DNA of 64,000 bases from Effrenium voratum (taxonomy: Eukaryota > Sar > Dinophyceae > Suessiales > Symbiodiniaceae). Below the pieces are notes generated by a model. That model did not search any database. It saw nothing but the letters and a program-made list of their open reading frames with translations, and was not told the origin of the DNA. Position 1 is the stretch's first letter, and the number at the start of each line of letters is the position of its first letter. The stretch covers positions 332,501 through 396,500 of the forward strand of contig CAUJNA010003240.1 of the NCBI GenBank assembly GCA_963377175.1, in the 5' to 3' direction. The position numbers and the translations under genes were made by a program. This document shows positions 37,401-48,000 of this stretch, piece by piece.

Positions 37401-40400
37401 GCTGGGAGACAATGGGAGACAAATGAAGGGAGACAAAGGGAGACAAATGAACCCCTCCACCCCAGAGAGCCCTGACAGGCGTCCAGGCTGGGAGACAACC
37501 GGGGCCAAATAAAGGGAGACAAAGGGAGACAAATGAATCCGTCAGGCAAATGGAGGGAGAGGGAGACAAATGAACCCGTCCGCCGGGAGAGCCGGGACAA
37601 CCCCAGGTGCCAAGAGCACCACTGGGTATCTCAGCGTAAGGTTCGTTGAACATCCTCGAAGAATCGATAGAGGATTTAACTCCAGCGTGATTCACGTTTG
37701 TTTCACCGGGGGGTTAACAGAGCCTTCTCGTAGCTGAAGCCGCGCACCGCAGCGCACCGCTATCGTCAGCTCGGGACCGCAACTGATAACGAGGCACTGA
37801 ACGAACAGACAGGGTGTAGCCAACGATAGACAAGGAAGACGACCCACCACGAGCCCAAGCGAAATCGAAGTCCAGATGAAGGGCAGACAGAGGAGGACCC
37901 TGTCCCCAACATCCACAAGACAAGGCAATGACCGAAGCCAGGGCCAAAGCCGAAGGCAAACCAGACCCCGCCAAAAGGACAGAACCGCGGGAAGTGAAGG
38001 AAACCGCGGAGCGTGAGTGCCACACATCCAGGCTGGGAGACAACGGGAGACAAATGAATCCGTCCACCCAGAGAGCCGTGCCAGGCATCCAGGCTGGGAG
38101 ACAACGGGAGACAAATAAAGGGAGACAAAGGGAAACAAATGAATCCGTCCACCCACAGAGATGGGAGACAAATGAAGGGGAACCAAGGGAGACAAGTGAA
38201 TCCGTCCGCCTGGAGAGCCGTGACAGACATCCAGGCTGGGAGACAACAGGAGCCAAATGAAGGGAGACAAAGGGAGAAAAGTGAATCTGTCCACCAAAAA
38301 AACAGTGCCAGGCATCCAGGCTGGGAGACAACGGGAGACAAATGAAGGGAAACAAAGGGGTGCCAGACATCCTGGGAGACAAAGGTAGACAAATGAACCC
38401 GTCCACCCAGAGAGCCGCGCCAGGCATCCAGGCTGGGAGACAACGGGAGACAAATGAAGGGAGACAAAGGGAGACAAATGAACCCGTCCACCCAGAGAGC
38501 CGTGCCAGGCATCCAGAGCGGGAGAAATGGGAGACAACCCGTCCACCCAGAGAGCCGTGCCAAATGGGAGACAACGGGAGAAATCAAGGGAGACAAAGGG
38601 AGACAAATGAACCCGTCCACCCAGAGAGCCGTGCCAGGCATCCAGGCTGGGAGAGAACGGGAGACAAATGAAGGGGACAAAGGGAGACACATGAACCCGT
38701 CCACCCAGAGAGCCGTGCCAGATCCAGGCTGGGAGACAACGGGCGACAAATGAAGGGAGACAAAGGGAGACAAGTGAATCTGTCCACCCAGGCATCCAGG
38801 CTGGGAGACAACGGGAGACAAATGAAGGGAGACAAAGGGAGACAAATGAACCCGAGCCGCGCCAGGCATCCAGGCTGGGAGACAAATGAAGGGAGACAAA
38901 GGGAGACAAATGAACCCGTCCACCCAGAGAGCCGTGCCAGGCATCCAGGCTGGGAGACAACGGGAGACAAATGACAAAGGGAGACAAATGAACCCGTCCA
39001 CCCAGACTGGATCATCCAGGCTGGGAGACAACGGGAGACAAATGAAGGGAGACAAAGGGAGACAAGTGAACCCAGGGAGACAAACGAACGCGTCCACCCA
39101 GAGAGCCGTGCCAGGCATCCAGGCGGGGAGACAACGGGAGACAAATGAAGGGAGACACAGGGAGACAAATGAACCCGTCCACCCAGAGAGCTGTGCCAGG
39201 CATCCAGGCTAGGGCTTGGCAACAGGCGAGCCACCTTAAATGAATTTAGAACCCCTCACAGTAAACTGTTTGGGGAAAAACACCACAGAACACACCGCCC
39301 CCATGCCGAAAGCATGGTCCATTCTGGACCAGGTCGGCGAATTTATTTAAACAGTGCTTAAACAAGGACGCCAGAAGGAATCTACCGGATTCTTGGGCCC
39401 TTTTCGTGGAAAGGATGCACAAACAAGGTAGACAAACATAGCCTGGCTGAGTGCTGGCATAGCGAAGAGATGCACCCGCTGTGCCGTTTCTCTGGTGCCA
39501 GCCAGCTGAGGACAAAGTATTTGTGCACTGGAAAAACATTCAGACGGATGATCGCTTCCCTCGCTTGCAGCAAGGTTTGCAGCTACTTGCATTGACTTGG
39601 CACGGGTGTGTGATGATGTGTGATGGGTCATGTTGCCACTTCGCCTACGCTGCGCTGAGGGTGGAATTCGGGCTTATGATTTCCAATGACTGGACACTTG
39701 GTGGCATTGGCGGTTTGAACCTGCGCGGTTGTGAAGACTTAGCCGGCTGAAGCCGTACTTGTGGGCTTAACTGCTTGCTGTGCCGTGCTTTCCAAGGAAA
39801 GGTTGGAGCAGGGTGAGGTGCTTGAAAGCCAAGACCGTCACCATGCCCGGAGGAGGCTGGACCCCAAGCAGAAAGGAAGACAAGACAGGGCCCCATGCAA
39901 CTTGCCTCTCCTCACACCGGCGTCCTTTGGCAAGGCATGATCAACATTCAGGATGCCATGGATGCAGAGGCCATGGAGAGACTTGGCTCCAACAGCGGGT
40001 AATCCTTGATCAAAAGGCAGAGAAGAGAGCCGGTTTTGGACTTACCGGCTGCTAGTCAAACAACGTTCTGACTAAGAGACGCTGCAGGGTTTAAGCGAGG
40101 TTTGTGGGTGCGCAGAACTTCCGCTACACTGGCACAGTGAAGCATCTTGGAATCTATTGGAGCCTAGGAGTCTAGTGTGCAGAAAGCACGGATGAAGATT
40201 CCTTTGACTCAGAGCTTTGGTTGAGTTCGCTGACCCGACTGAATGGCCTTAGTTTTATCATTTCCTGCTGGTTTGACACCGAAAGAGAGCGGCTAAACTA
40301 GAACAACGGATCAATGGAATGCTGCCCCCGGGGAAACATCTCCACCGAGAAGGAAACGTTAGCGCCGATTGCACAGGGGAAGCGGGCAATCAGGTGCCTT

Positions 40401-43400
40401 TGTGGCCCAGGTTCTTCGACCAGTTCCGCGGCTTCGGCTGGGCATTGGCCTTAAAGACTATTGCAATATTTGCATGCCTCCTAAAACCTGTGTGTCCATC
40501 CGCCAGAGGAGGTCAGCATGTATAATGCGTGGTCTTATGTCTGGGGCCAATCCTGGGATTCCAGGTCATTATAGACGACGGCTTTGCCATGGACGACCCT
40601 GTGCCCAAGGAGATCAAGGCGTGCCTGGCGGTGTCATTCGGCGCCCTGCCGAATGCCGGCACGATTCAGGTGGACGCCATTGAGCTGAACTCCGCAGGCA
40701 AGCCTTTGAGGATGAGAATCGACAAGTGGCTAAGCTGCACGTGGAAAACTTTTGCGAGCAGGCTCTTCAGGGAGAGCAGACATATCCACGAAAACACATT
40801 CATGGTTTGATTGGAGATGTTTTCGGAGAAGTGATGCAACCGAGTCCAGTAGTCAACCATAATGCTCACCTTTCTCTACTCAAAGATGATTGGAAGCACT
40901 GGGCACTGGAGACAGCTTGTTGGGGCTCGAGTGTGCAAAGCCTCAGGCTGGCGATTGAGTTCGGAATCGTCAAGGGCAAGCCTGAGCCTCAAGCTCTGTC
41001 ACTTTGCAAACATAAAGCGTGCGTCAGTGTGTGTTTGGTTGTGCTTATACCTGGTTGTGGTTGTGTGTGTGTGTGGCGGGCTCGTGCGTGCTTTTGTATG
41101 CCCTTGTGTTTGTGTTTTTGTGCGCAATGGTGTTGTCCGCGACTCTCACAGGTAAGAGTGGGGCGATGTACGTAGCAGGGTTTGTCAGAGAAACGAACCA
41201 GGGACTAGGGAAGGCGGGGGTGGGGAAGGTTGCAGGAGCAGCTAGGAAGACTGGGCAGAACAGTAATCAGGCCCCATCCCCGCTCGCTTCCGGTTTCCGC
41301 TTTGTCGTTTGCCCAAAAGTTGGTTGGTAGGGACTTGTCCCTTGCAGAGTTTTAACCGGTTGGATTCATTAGTGGATAAGTTTGTAGCTTGTTTTCGGTT
41401 GTTGTGTGTGCTTGATTGATTGCCTTGGTCGATTCATTGTCCGAGGGTCGGGGATTGGCGGGTTGGGTCGATGGATTGATTCAGTCACCCAGACTTAGAG
41501 CAACTAGCATCTATTCATTTACATCTCGATAAATGCATGTCCTTTGAGTTGCGTGAACAAGTGCATGGAACAATGTCACCAGGTTTGTGTAGTTTGTGTC
41601 CTAATTCGCCTGCCCCGTGAACTTTATGGGGAGTCCCGGGCCTTTGGCCTTCAAGCCAACCCGACACAAACTTGGAGAGCACATCGACGGGCAAGTCCAG
41701 CAGTTTGACGCGTTCTTCACGGAACAGCCGCTGAGTGAAAGAATGCTGGTAAGTTATGGCTGGAAAGCTGAATGATCACACCCGACTGCTAGCACTTGGC
41801 ACCCCACACACATTTACGCACCTTCCCACCTCAATTTTGCCCCGCATAAATTGCTTTTTCAGTTTCAGCTTCAAGCCATTGCTCAGAACGCAGGACTCCC
41901 GACTCCTACATGGCCTACAATGTGACGCTTCCAGGCCTTTTGGGACCTCACATCCTCAAGCTCCCAATAGGTTGCCCCCTGCAGAGCGCAACCCCACCAC
42001 AGTTTGCGAAGGAATGCTTTGGGTTTCACCACGTTTTGGGCTCCATGTTGGTTCAGAGGGGGCGTCCGAAAAGAAACGACCCATCGGGCTATTGCCAGGC
42101 GGCACGCCGATCACTCAAGAGGCCCTCGAGCACCGGCAAGAGGAGGGAAGCCGGGTGCCCGGCGAGGCTCAGGTCTGATTGAACCCCTCAATACTGTTGT
42201 GGTTCCAAGGGAACAGGATGGAACAAGGGACAACATGCAATGCACTATGGCTTATGGTCACTTCACTGTACGTAATGTTCAGGGCATCGACCGTGCCTTT
42301 GCAGGGAAGGCCGGATTGTACAGTGCAATGTCCCCTCCCAGCATGTGAATGCAAAGTTTCTGGTGCTTTAGGCAGTTCTATTCAGCTCAAGTGATGTGCT
42401 TTCAGTCGCCTTGGATGCTGCTCTTACAAGGTTTGCTGCCGCATTGTTCAGTTTGTTTTGTTTGTCTTCTTGTTTTCTTTCTGATTTTTCCTGGTTGGTT
42501 TCGGCGGTTGGGTTGCTTCTTTGTTTCTGCGTTTCCTTTGTTGCACAACTGGGCCTGATGGCTGGCTCCGAGGCCAGAGATACTCCGGCACCATCCAGTG
42601 GTGGCACCGGCCCGGCCCTGAGCCGAAGAATCCGCCCATTTGCGGCGCTCAGTTTGCTCCCGTGCTATGCATTCCGTTTCTTCCAGGCCGAACCCTAGAG
42701 CGCACGGGTTGGCCTGAGGTGGCAGGGCTGGGGCCACATCCTGCCCGATCCAGACAGCAAGTTCCCGCCGGCTGCTTTTCGGCTGCACCAGGAAGCATGC
42801 CACAGCTGCGCTAACCCGCTAATCTGAATAAAACCCCGTGGGTCCGGGGGTGTCGAAACTCAGAGAACATGTCTTCACTAGCTGTGCTTGGTTTTCTGCA
42901 GGTGTTGGTCGTGCTTGAGCATGTGCGAAGAAAGGTGTGTTACAGTTGCCGATTCACTGCTGTCTCTGCACGGGTTTGTCATAACGGTAGGTCGTGTCGA
43001 ATTCTGTTTCCTCCAACTTGAGGTCCCTGAAGAGGTTTCTTGCGCTGGCTGGCTGGCTTCTGGGGTTGGGCAACCTTGAGGATGGATGGTTTACCACAAA
43101 GCCAATGAGCAAATGACAGGATTCCCTACTAGATTTTCCCTTTTGGTGGTTTTAAACCCCACCTTCTGGCCAAACTAAAGTCACTCTTGGCCAAACTAAA
43201 CACACTGCTGTGTATTTCCTTTTGGTAGAGAATTATAGTGAGAACTGAGAGATCAACTCGGAGGTTTCCAAGCACTAGCCATTCACCGAGATTCAGCTGG
43301 CCAGGTGCAGCAGAAGCTAGACGAGACCGCTGCGCAAGCGGCAGCTAAGGCTGGAACGCAAAAGTCAGGTTTTCGTGGTGTATCTCGAAACGGGCCATTG

Positions 43401-44181
43401 CGTTTCTTCCCAAAGGGGTGTTGCGAATGGGCTATATTGCTTTTCTTCCACAAAGGGGACAGGTGATGCATGCGATCGCCTGCCAGGCAAAGTCCGAGGA
43501 GAAGGGCAATGAGAAGCTACTCTACTTCCGCAAGGTGCCGGAAACGGCTCGCTAAATACCCGCGATTCACCCCCCCAAAAATAAATAAATAAAAACAGAG
43601 ATAACAATAAAAGGAAGAGGTCGGTCTTGAAGCATGTTGCTTGTGTTTGAGTCAAGCTTTTGGTCAGCGAGTTCATAGCAGGCAGCAGAGTTGGAGCACC
43701 ATGTGTGGTTGCCAAGTCAGATGTCCTCAAAAGGACGCCCCAGCTTGCATGTTGAAAGAGGAAAAAGCGCCGCCTCACCACACTCCTTTGTACCCATCAA
43801 AAGCGACCTGCCAGGCGGACTGTGAGTGGACCCTGCGGCCAGACCTGGGCAAGAAAGTCACCTTTGGCGCTGCTCTGCCGCATGCGACTCTAGGGTCGCT
43901 TCGACCCTGGCAATAGGAAACCACTCGCTTGTCCGGAAAGGGCTGGGAGATAATTGCGTCATTCGGCCTTCTTCCTTCCACTGTTCAGTGCGTTGAGTGT
44001 CCGTGTCAAAGAAGCTCCTGACAGACGTTTACTAATTTGTGCGGCTGTGCTGGGCAACGCTCGTCATCAGTTTTATTGCGTCGTGTGCTCCATGCTGATG
44101 CCGGCCACGATCCTGGTGATTTTCGTTGAGGTCTACGTGGACGACAAGGGTGCCGGGGCCAGAGATGTCACTCCCGTGGAG
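29451..44181 (+). CDS. Multi-cold-shock-domain protein, gene A
   Basis: Likely RNA-binding protein with at least three cold-shock domains (CSD). The ATG at 29451 opens MAQQSFNGTLEALPGESKPG, ending FTVDK at 29555 with a GA donor. Best exons: 29451-29555, 30183-30236, 39511-39581, 39660-39700, 39829-39855, 39935-39969, 40116-40149, 40411-40441, 40565-40725, 40947-40992, 42578-42609, 42719-42794, 42902-42934, 43305-43349, 43463-43534, 44131-44181. Phases agree except between 40149 and 40411, where one nucleotide is missing, so a further microexon is likely. A segment at 41634-41748 (GTAAGT donor), then 41863-41922 (FQLQAIAQNAGLP), probably also belongs. The 3' end is not fixed; 44181 is the last exon I can support. 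Paralogue B lies at 59918 onward. The second intron (30237-39510) is 9.3 kb of repeats. Confidence 0.8.
30387..30422. repeat. (GA)n microsatellite in gene A intron
   Basis: A GAGAGAGA run within AGCGAGAG...GGGAGAGG, a short pure dinucleotide tract just after exon 2 of gene A. Confidence 0.85.
30780..31175. repeat. GACACGAAGACAGACGCAGA minisatellite
   Basis: The core GACACGAAGACAGACGCAGA recurs at about 30802, 30892, 30954, 31056 and 31129. It is often followed by TACGTAGACAGACGCAGACAG and AAAGAGACAC stretches and preceded by TCTTCGCGG. Unit spacing is about 60-100 bp with internal GACA/GACGCA subrepeats. It lies inside the large intron of gene A. Confidence 0.9.
31284..31410. repeat. GAAGACTACGG tandem repeats
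   Basis: GGAAGACTACGG / GGGAAGAAGCCGGAAGAC units repeat about eight times with small changes. They lead into CCAGACATCCAGA-type repeats and a G-rich run to 31500. Confidence 0.85.
31508..31544. repeat. Two (TA)n runs
   Basis: ATATATATATATG and TATATATATATATAG flank GTTACATTG. AT-only tracts are rare elsewhere in this window. Confidence 0.8.
31800..34860. repeat. 3 kb ACACATGTGTACACGTGGAA tandem field
   Basis: A long array of near-palindromic pieces (ACACATATGTGT, GTGTACACGTGAACAC, GGAACACACATGTG). These are organised into higher-order units marked by TTCATCTGATAACAAACA plus TCTCCTGGAACACAA plus CGTGTCCAATTGGAACA. The TTCATCTGA marker recurs at about 32599, 32819, 32975, 33147, 33288, 33433, 33648, 33838, 33983, 34149 and 34296. 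The copies around 33640 and 33835 are nearly identical. Both strands stay open for up to 290 codons, but only because of the repeat. Confidence 0.9.
34861..35754. other. Non-repetitive island between repeat fields
   Basis: About 0.9 kb of ordinary-complexity DNA inside the gene A intron. A minus-strand frame (35003-35269) reads MPCTEHTEELGCVFPCESKC and ends in a Ser run encoded by (CTG)n on the + strand, then RLAR. It looks protein-like but has no family match and may be a fragment. The island is bracketed by the same ACAC-type repeat family on both sides. Confidence 0.4.
35755..36010. repeat. Second, short patch of the ACAC-type repeat
   Basis: GCATATGTGTTTTATCAGAA, CACCTGGAACACAAACATGT and GACGTGGAACACAC match the units of the 31.8-34.86 kb array, but more diverged. 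This suggests the array once extended here, or that the island was inserted into it. Confidence 0.7.
36271..36760. repeat. Complex insert, copy 1 of a duplicated block
   Basis: A non-minisatellite block inside the array starts near CCGCCGGGAGAGCCGGGACA and includes TTCACCGGGGGGTTAACAGA. It runs to the GCGTGAGTGCCACACATCC boundary. It is matched almost base for base by 37570-38040, about 1.3 kb downstream. Confidence 0.85.
37570..38040. repeat. Complex insert, copy 2 of the duplicated block
   Basis: Same block as at 36271-36760, with scattered substitutions and a deletion of roughly 30 bp after CGTCAGCTCGGGA. Minisatellite units surround both copies, so the larger repeat of about 1.3 kb is an insert plus flanking units. 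Confidence 0.85.
40116..40992 (+). other. Gene A, second, divergent cold-shock domain
   Basis: Spliced text: FRYTGTVKHLG, FFDQFRGFGWVIIDDGF, PVPKEIKACLAVSF, VDAIELNSAGKPLRMRIDK, LAIEFGIVKGKPEPQ. The first strand (GTVK) and RNP1 (RGFGWV) are clear, and the LAIEFGIVKGKPEPQ end fits VEFE..KGKPQA. The RNP2 aromatic/His motif is missing, so the RNA-binding face is probably altered. A one-nucleotide gap between 40149 and 40411 suggests an unseen microexon. Confidence 0.75.
42578..44181 (+). other. Gene A, third, degenerate cold-shock-like domain
   Basis: Exons 42578-42609 and 42719-42794 join in frame to RYSGTIQWWHRWQGWGHILP and continue DPDSKFPPAAFRLHQE. GTIQWWHR matches strand 1 (GTIKWF) and QGWGHI matches RNP1. 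VLVVLEHVRRK (42902-42934) sits where RNP2 is expected. VQQKLDETAAQAAAK and EKGNEKLLYFRK follow. VYVDDKGAGARDVTPVE (44131-44181) resembles the closing CSD strand. The middle is longer and more helical than in an ordinary CSD. Confidence 0.6.
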
Positions 44182-45068
44182 GCTCGGTGGCGGCACCCTC
44201 GTGCTGTTCACGAATGCCATATCATGCGCGCAGTTTGAGGAAAGTGTCTAGCATTGGCAAGGTTGGGATGAGCTGGGCCCTGCCCCCACCCACTAACAGT
44301 CCCCTGCTTGGAAAGATCAGAAATATTGGGAGAAGTGTCCGAGCGGGAAGTGTGCCAGGAATGATGTGGGCGGTGCGGCGGTCTGAGCTGGCCAAGGGCT
44401 CAGCGAGAGAGATGGATGGAGGACACGTCAGTTCTGGGCTCATGGCGACTCAGGCCACTTGCCTGCTGTTCCCGAATCCTGAGTGCATGGTGTTGACTGG
44501 CAGCTGCAGCTTGCCTTGCGATGCAGCTGTTTGCAAGCAGCTGCCAAAAAGCATTCCGGAAGAGAAAAACTATTCGCAGAAGCTCAGCACAAAGTTTCAC
44601 TCCTTGGCAGCTGCATTTCTTGCATCAACCACTGGCATTTTAGCTGTTTGTGCGTTGGACTCAGGAAGATGCATGCGACTGTGTTTGTGCTGCAGCAGTG
44701 CGCATCGCAAGGTGCAGAATCCTTATATAGCCCTTTGCTCTCTTGGAACATGGCTGCCCCTAGACCAAGCTCTTACGCTTGATTGGGCGCTCACCCTGGC
44801 TGTGAGTACAGTCATTTTCAAAAGCGACGATACGAAGGGGGGCAGCCATCAGCCATCCTCACTGATCAGCTCGCAGGCGGCTTCCAACGCCCCTGCATGG
44901 GGGAAAGTTGTGCCGGCGCACAGCGGCATGCCACAACGAGGTTGAGCTGAACTTGATCAAGAGAGGATCCCCGCTGCAAATTCCAACAGTGGGTTCCCTT
45001 TAACGCTCCCTTTAAACTGTGGACCAAGGCTGCGCAGGAAACCGAGTGAGACTCGATACACCAAAGAG
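44182..45068. other. Boundary between gene A and downstream exons; unresolved
   Basis: A forward frame stays open for 252 codons (44187-44945) but has no family resemblance and overlaps the end of the last supported exon of gene A. It is more likely intron or intergenic sequence. The end of gene A cannot be placed here. Confidence 0.35.
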
Positions 45069-48000
45069 GACTGTGCAGTCCCAGTGTATGAAGCTAATGG
45101 GAAGCGAGCGCAGAAAAGCCGCAGAAGGCCACCCGGAATGGATTCGGCGTCAGCCATCGGCCTGGACGGACGTTACTTTGCTTTCCCCTCCGGAAAGCAC
45201 GACGCTGTGGACAGGTGAGATCAGGTGAGCTTCAGAACCATGTCAGTTTATAGTTTGTCCGCGTCGAGGCTTGACACAAGAATAGAAAAAGGGTAGAAGT
45301 CAGAATGATTCGATGGTTCCCAAGCCTAGGCATTTGTCAAGTGATGGGCTGCCTATTTGCTCAAGCCTACGGGCACCCGAAACAAATCAGAACAGGCAAA
45401 GGTAGAGTCACTGTGAAGAAGTTTGCTATGCGACCAGACCCCTCTCACAGACATAGGTTTTTACGCCCTGCTTGCAAGTATCCACAGCTCAAGCTAGCCA
45501 CCCAGCCGGGCATGAAACAAATGGCCGAGCTAGCCCTGTCAGGCCTCTATAAGAGTTGGACAAAGAATACCTCAATCCGCATACCATCCGTTAGACGTAT
45601 AGGAGACCCCCTTTTTGTACAAGTCCAATGGTTTTCTTTTGATTGCAAAGGGGCAGAGAATGTATAAGCAGGGGGTTCCTCACGATTTCCAGTTAGGAGT
45701 GGAGTGCTAGCGCACCTGCTTGCAATGTCATGGTCCTGTGGCGCGCTTGGCAGGCACTGGGCTTGCTTTGGGTGTCATCCACATTTGGCCAAGACGTCCA
45801 GCGAAATTCGCAGATGTGCCAGGTGCTTTGGCTCTGGCTTCCTGGCATTGCCCTCCGCCCGCTGGATTGCGGCTGGGCGAAGTTTCGGATGCCGCGGAAA
45901 AAAGGAGCAGACAGGCGTTGATGAATGAAAGACTCTCCACATTCGTGTTTTGCAGCCTGTGAATCTATGAAAGGGGGACCCAAACAAACCTGCATGTTGC
46001 CCTTCACTCTCCCTTGCACAACTGAAGGGGCCTTCACTTTGACCAGTTGACGGAAGCCTTCCTCACAGGCGCTTGGGCCAACCTCTTGCTTACAACCACC
46101 ATGGTTCAAGACTCGAGTTTGTTCAACGAATGTCCCATTCCCGTGATGCACCAAGCGAGGTGAGGGCGAGGAGGAGGGCGTGCGCTGGGAGGTGCTGCGC
46201 TCGGACCTGTCCCACGCGCTGTCGGAGGTGCTCCACAATGGCGCGCTGTCTCGAGACCTCCATGCCTCCAAGGAGATTCTCCCGAAACTTTTCTGACCTT
46301 TCACTTTACCCGTAGTTGGTGGCGCCCTTCTTGAAAGCAAAGGGGAGCAAGGCGTTGCTATCCCCCCTAGCACCCCTAGGGACCACTTCCGCACATTCGC
46401 CTTGGGAATGAACGAACAGGACTCCAAGGGGCGGGACCCGGCCGTGTCCTACGGGGATGTGCAGCTGCAACGGCACCTGGAGCGCTTCCAGAAGCTCGTC
46501 CTAGCCCCGCGGACTGGTCGGACCCGGGGGGCAAAAGGTGCAAGAACTGCCCCAGCACGTGCTTGAACGACCTTTTTCCCTTGGAGCAAGCCTGATTTCA
46601 ATGCTTGCTACCTGAGAGAGTTTAATTTGTGTTGTGTCCGGGGATGACGTGTCCTGCTTTCAATCACTGCATCCGTCCAGCCTCAGGTGCTGCCTGAGCG
46701 GAGCCAATGTGCACTGGGCAGGCACTGTTTGCGGGTCTTGGTCTCGGTGCTGTACTCGGGCCTCGGCTGGGACCTGTGGTTCCAGCGCTACGAGGACCCA
46801 ACCAGCGTTTGTGGTTCTACCAGGGCGATTCCCTTCATTTTGAAAGTAGGGAACGAGGGACTCTCTGGTTTACTGTCATTTACCAGGGTTGGCGCACTTG
46901 CAACAATAACAACATTCCCCCTTTTTGGGGACGGTTGTGAACCAGGATGTCGAAATTGCAATTTAAGCAGACGGAAGGGTGGGCAGACTGCAGACAGGAT
47001 CAGCACCGTAAAGCTGAACCTCCCCTTCCAAGGTTTCGAGATTCTGCGAAAAGCCTCGTCGAGGCCAACTTTCGGGATATGTTTGATTGGCTTGTCGGAA
47101 CCAACCGTATGATTCAAAGGTGCAGTATGTGGAGAATCAGCACAAGACTAAAACGATCTCAAGACGATCTCAAAAACATCAAGGCTGACAGACGGTCACA
47201 CGAGTGGGCAACCTATTGGGGTTGATGAAACCGATACAGACTGATTTGCTGGCCCAGGATGACTTGTGGGGCCTTGTGCACGGCACCAACTGGACAGAGG
47301 CGAGCGTTCGTAAGGTTTAGACCATCGCACTGCCAGCCACATTGGGCTCGAATGCGGTGAAACCTGGTCTCAATGTTGAGCCCCAGTTGTTCAATGGCAC
47401 CCTTGTTCCTTTTTTGTCTGGGGCTGCCTACTATAATGGTGAACTCTGACAAGAAATAGTTCCGTTTTCTGGCCCTGAATTTTGCGTTTCATGTCGCAAA
47501 AGCGGCACTTTGCAGCTAGGCCTTGGCTGCTGGGTGGCCGATTTTTGAGGTGCTCGCGCTGGTGGCAGACCTCTACGGAGGAGCGCGGCTGGAAAAACAG
47601 AGAGAGAGAGAGAGCGAATCAGGGCGCCAGAGAGCCAATGTGTTGGCACAAGGCCAGCGCAGGCCTCGTGAGCTTTGTGATATTTAGCGCCAACCCATTG
47701 GCTGTATGTGATTCATTTGACAGCCGCCCAGAACAAGGGGCCCATAACATACAGTTGGCGTGTTCATCCACGTTCCTTGTCCAGATTCCCCCCGCCCATC
47801 CACCCACTTGCCCCTTCGAGCCAAGACTCTTTCGCCCCCATCCCCTCGCCAGGGGAGCAGCTTCCTGCAGACTGCCGGCCAATCGAGTCCGAGTTGGGCC
47901 GCCTGGCGGCCCTGGTGGGCGCCAAAGACGCGACCGACGAGATCACGAGCTCGGGGGGCATGGGGGAGGGATGGGAGGTTTTGGGTGATTTTGTCAAGAG

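Larger units (their letters stand above)
36040..39215. repeat. 3.2 kb minisatellite of about 85-bp units
   Basis: The unit contains GAGAGCCGTGCCAGGCATCC, AGGCTGGGAGACAACGGG, AGACAAATGAAGGGAGACAA and TGAACCCGTCCACCCA. Many copies vary in length by loss of GGGAGACAA sub-blocks. The array lies in gene A intron 2 and ends about 300 bp before exon 3. Minus-strand frames of up to 450 codons (Leu/Ser/Pro-rich) are products of the repeat. Confidence 0.95.
30183..39855 (+). other. Gene A, first cold-shock domain (five exons)
   Basis: Spliced text runs VIDFNKWRGFGHISLDQ, DKVFVHWKNIQTDDRF, PRLQQGLQVEFGLMIS, then AKTVTMPGGG. RGFGHI corresponds to RNP1 (usually KGFGFI) and VFVHW to RNP2 (VFVHF) of the CSD beta barrel. 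The end matches the usual KAxNVT..GG strand. It is a canonical five-strand OB-fold CSD split by four introns. Confidence 0.9.

Noticed and set aside
36040..39215. CRISPR-like array
   Set aside because: The repeats are longer, contiguous and variable with no unique spacers of fixed size, and the genome is eukaryotic.
36003..39234. Minus-strand frames of up to 450 codons (LSPFVSLHLSPVVSQPGC-like repeats)
   Set aside because: Direct translation of the 85-bp minisatellite. Three frames are open at once and the region lies inside an intron of gene A.
43463..43555. TAA at 43553 as the end of gene A
   Set aside because: A GT donor at 43535 keeps frame into 44131-44181, which supplies the expected closing strand of the third domain. 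The in-frame TAA is then intronic.
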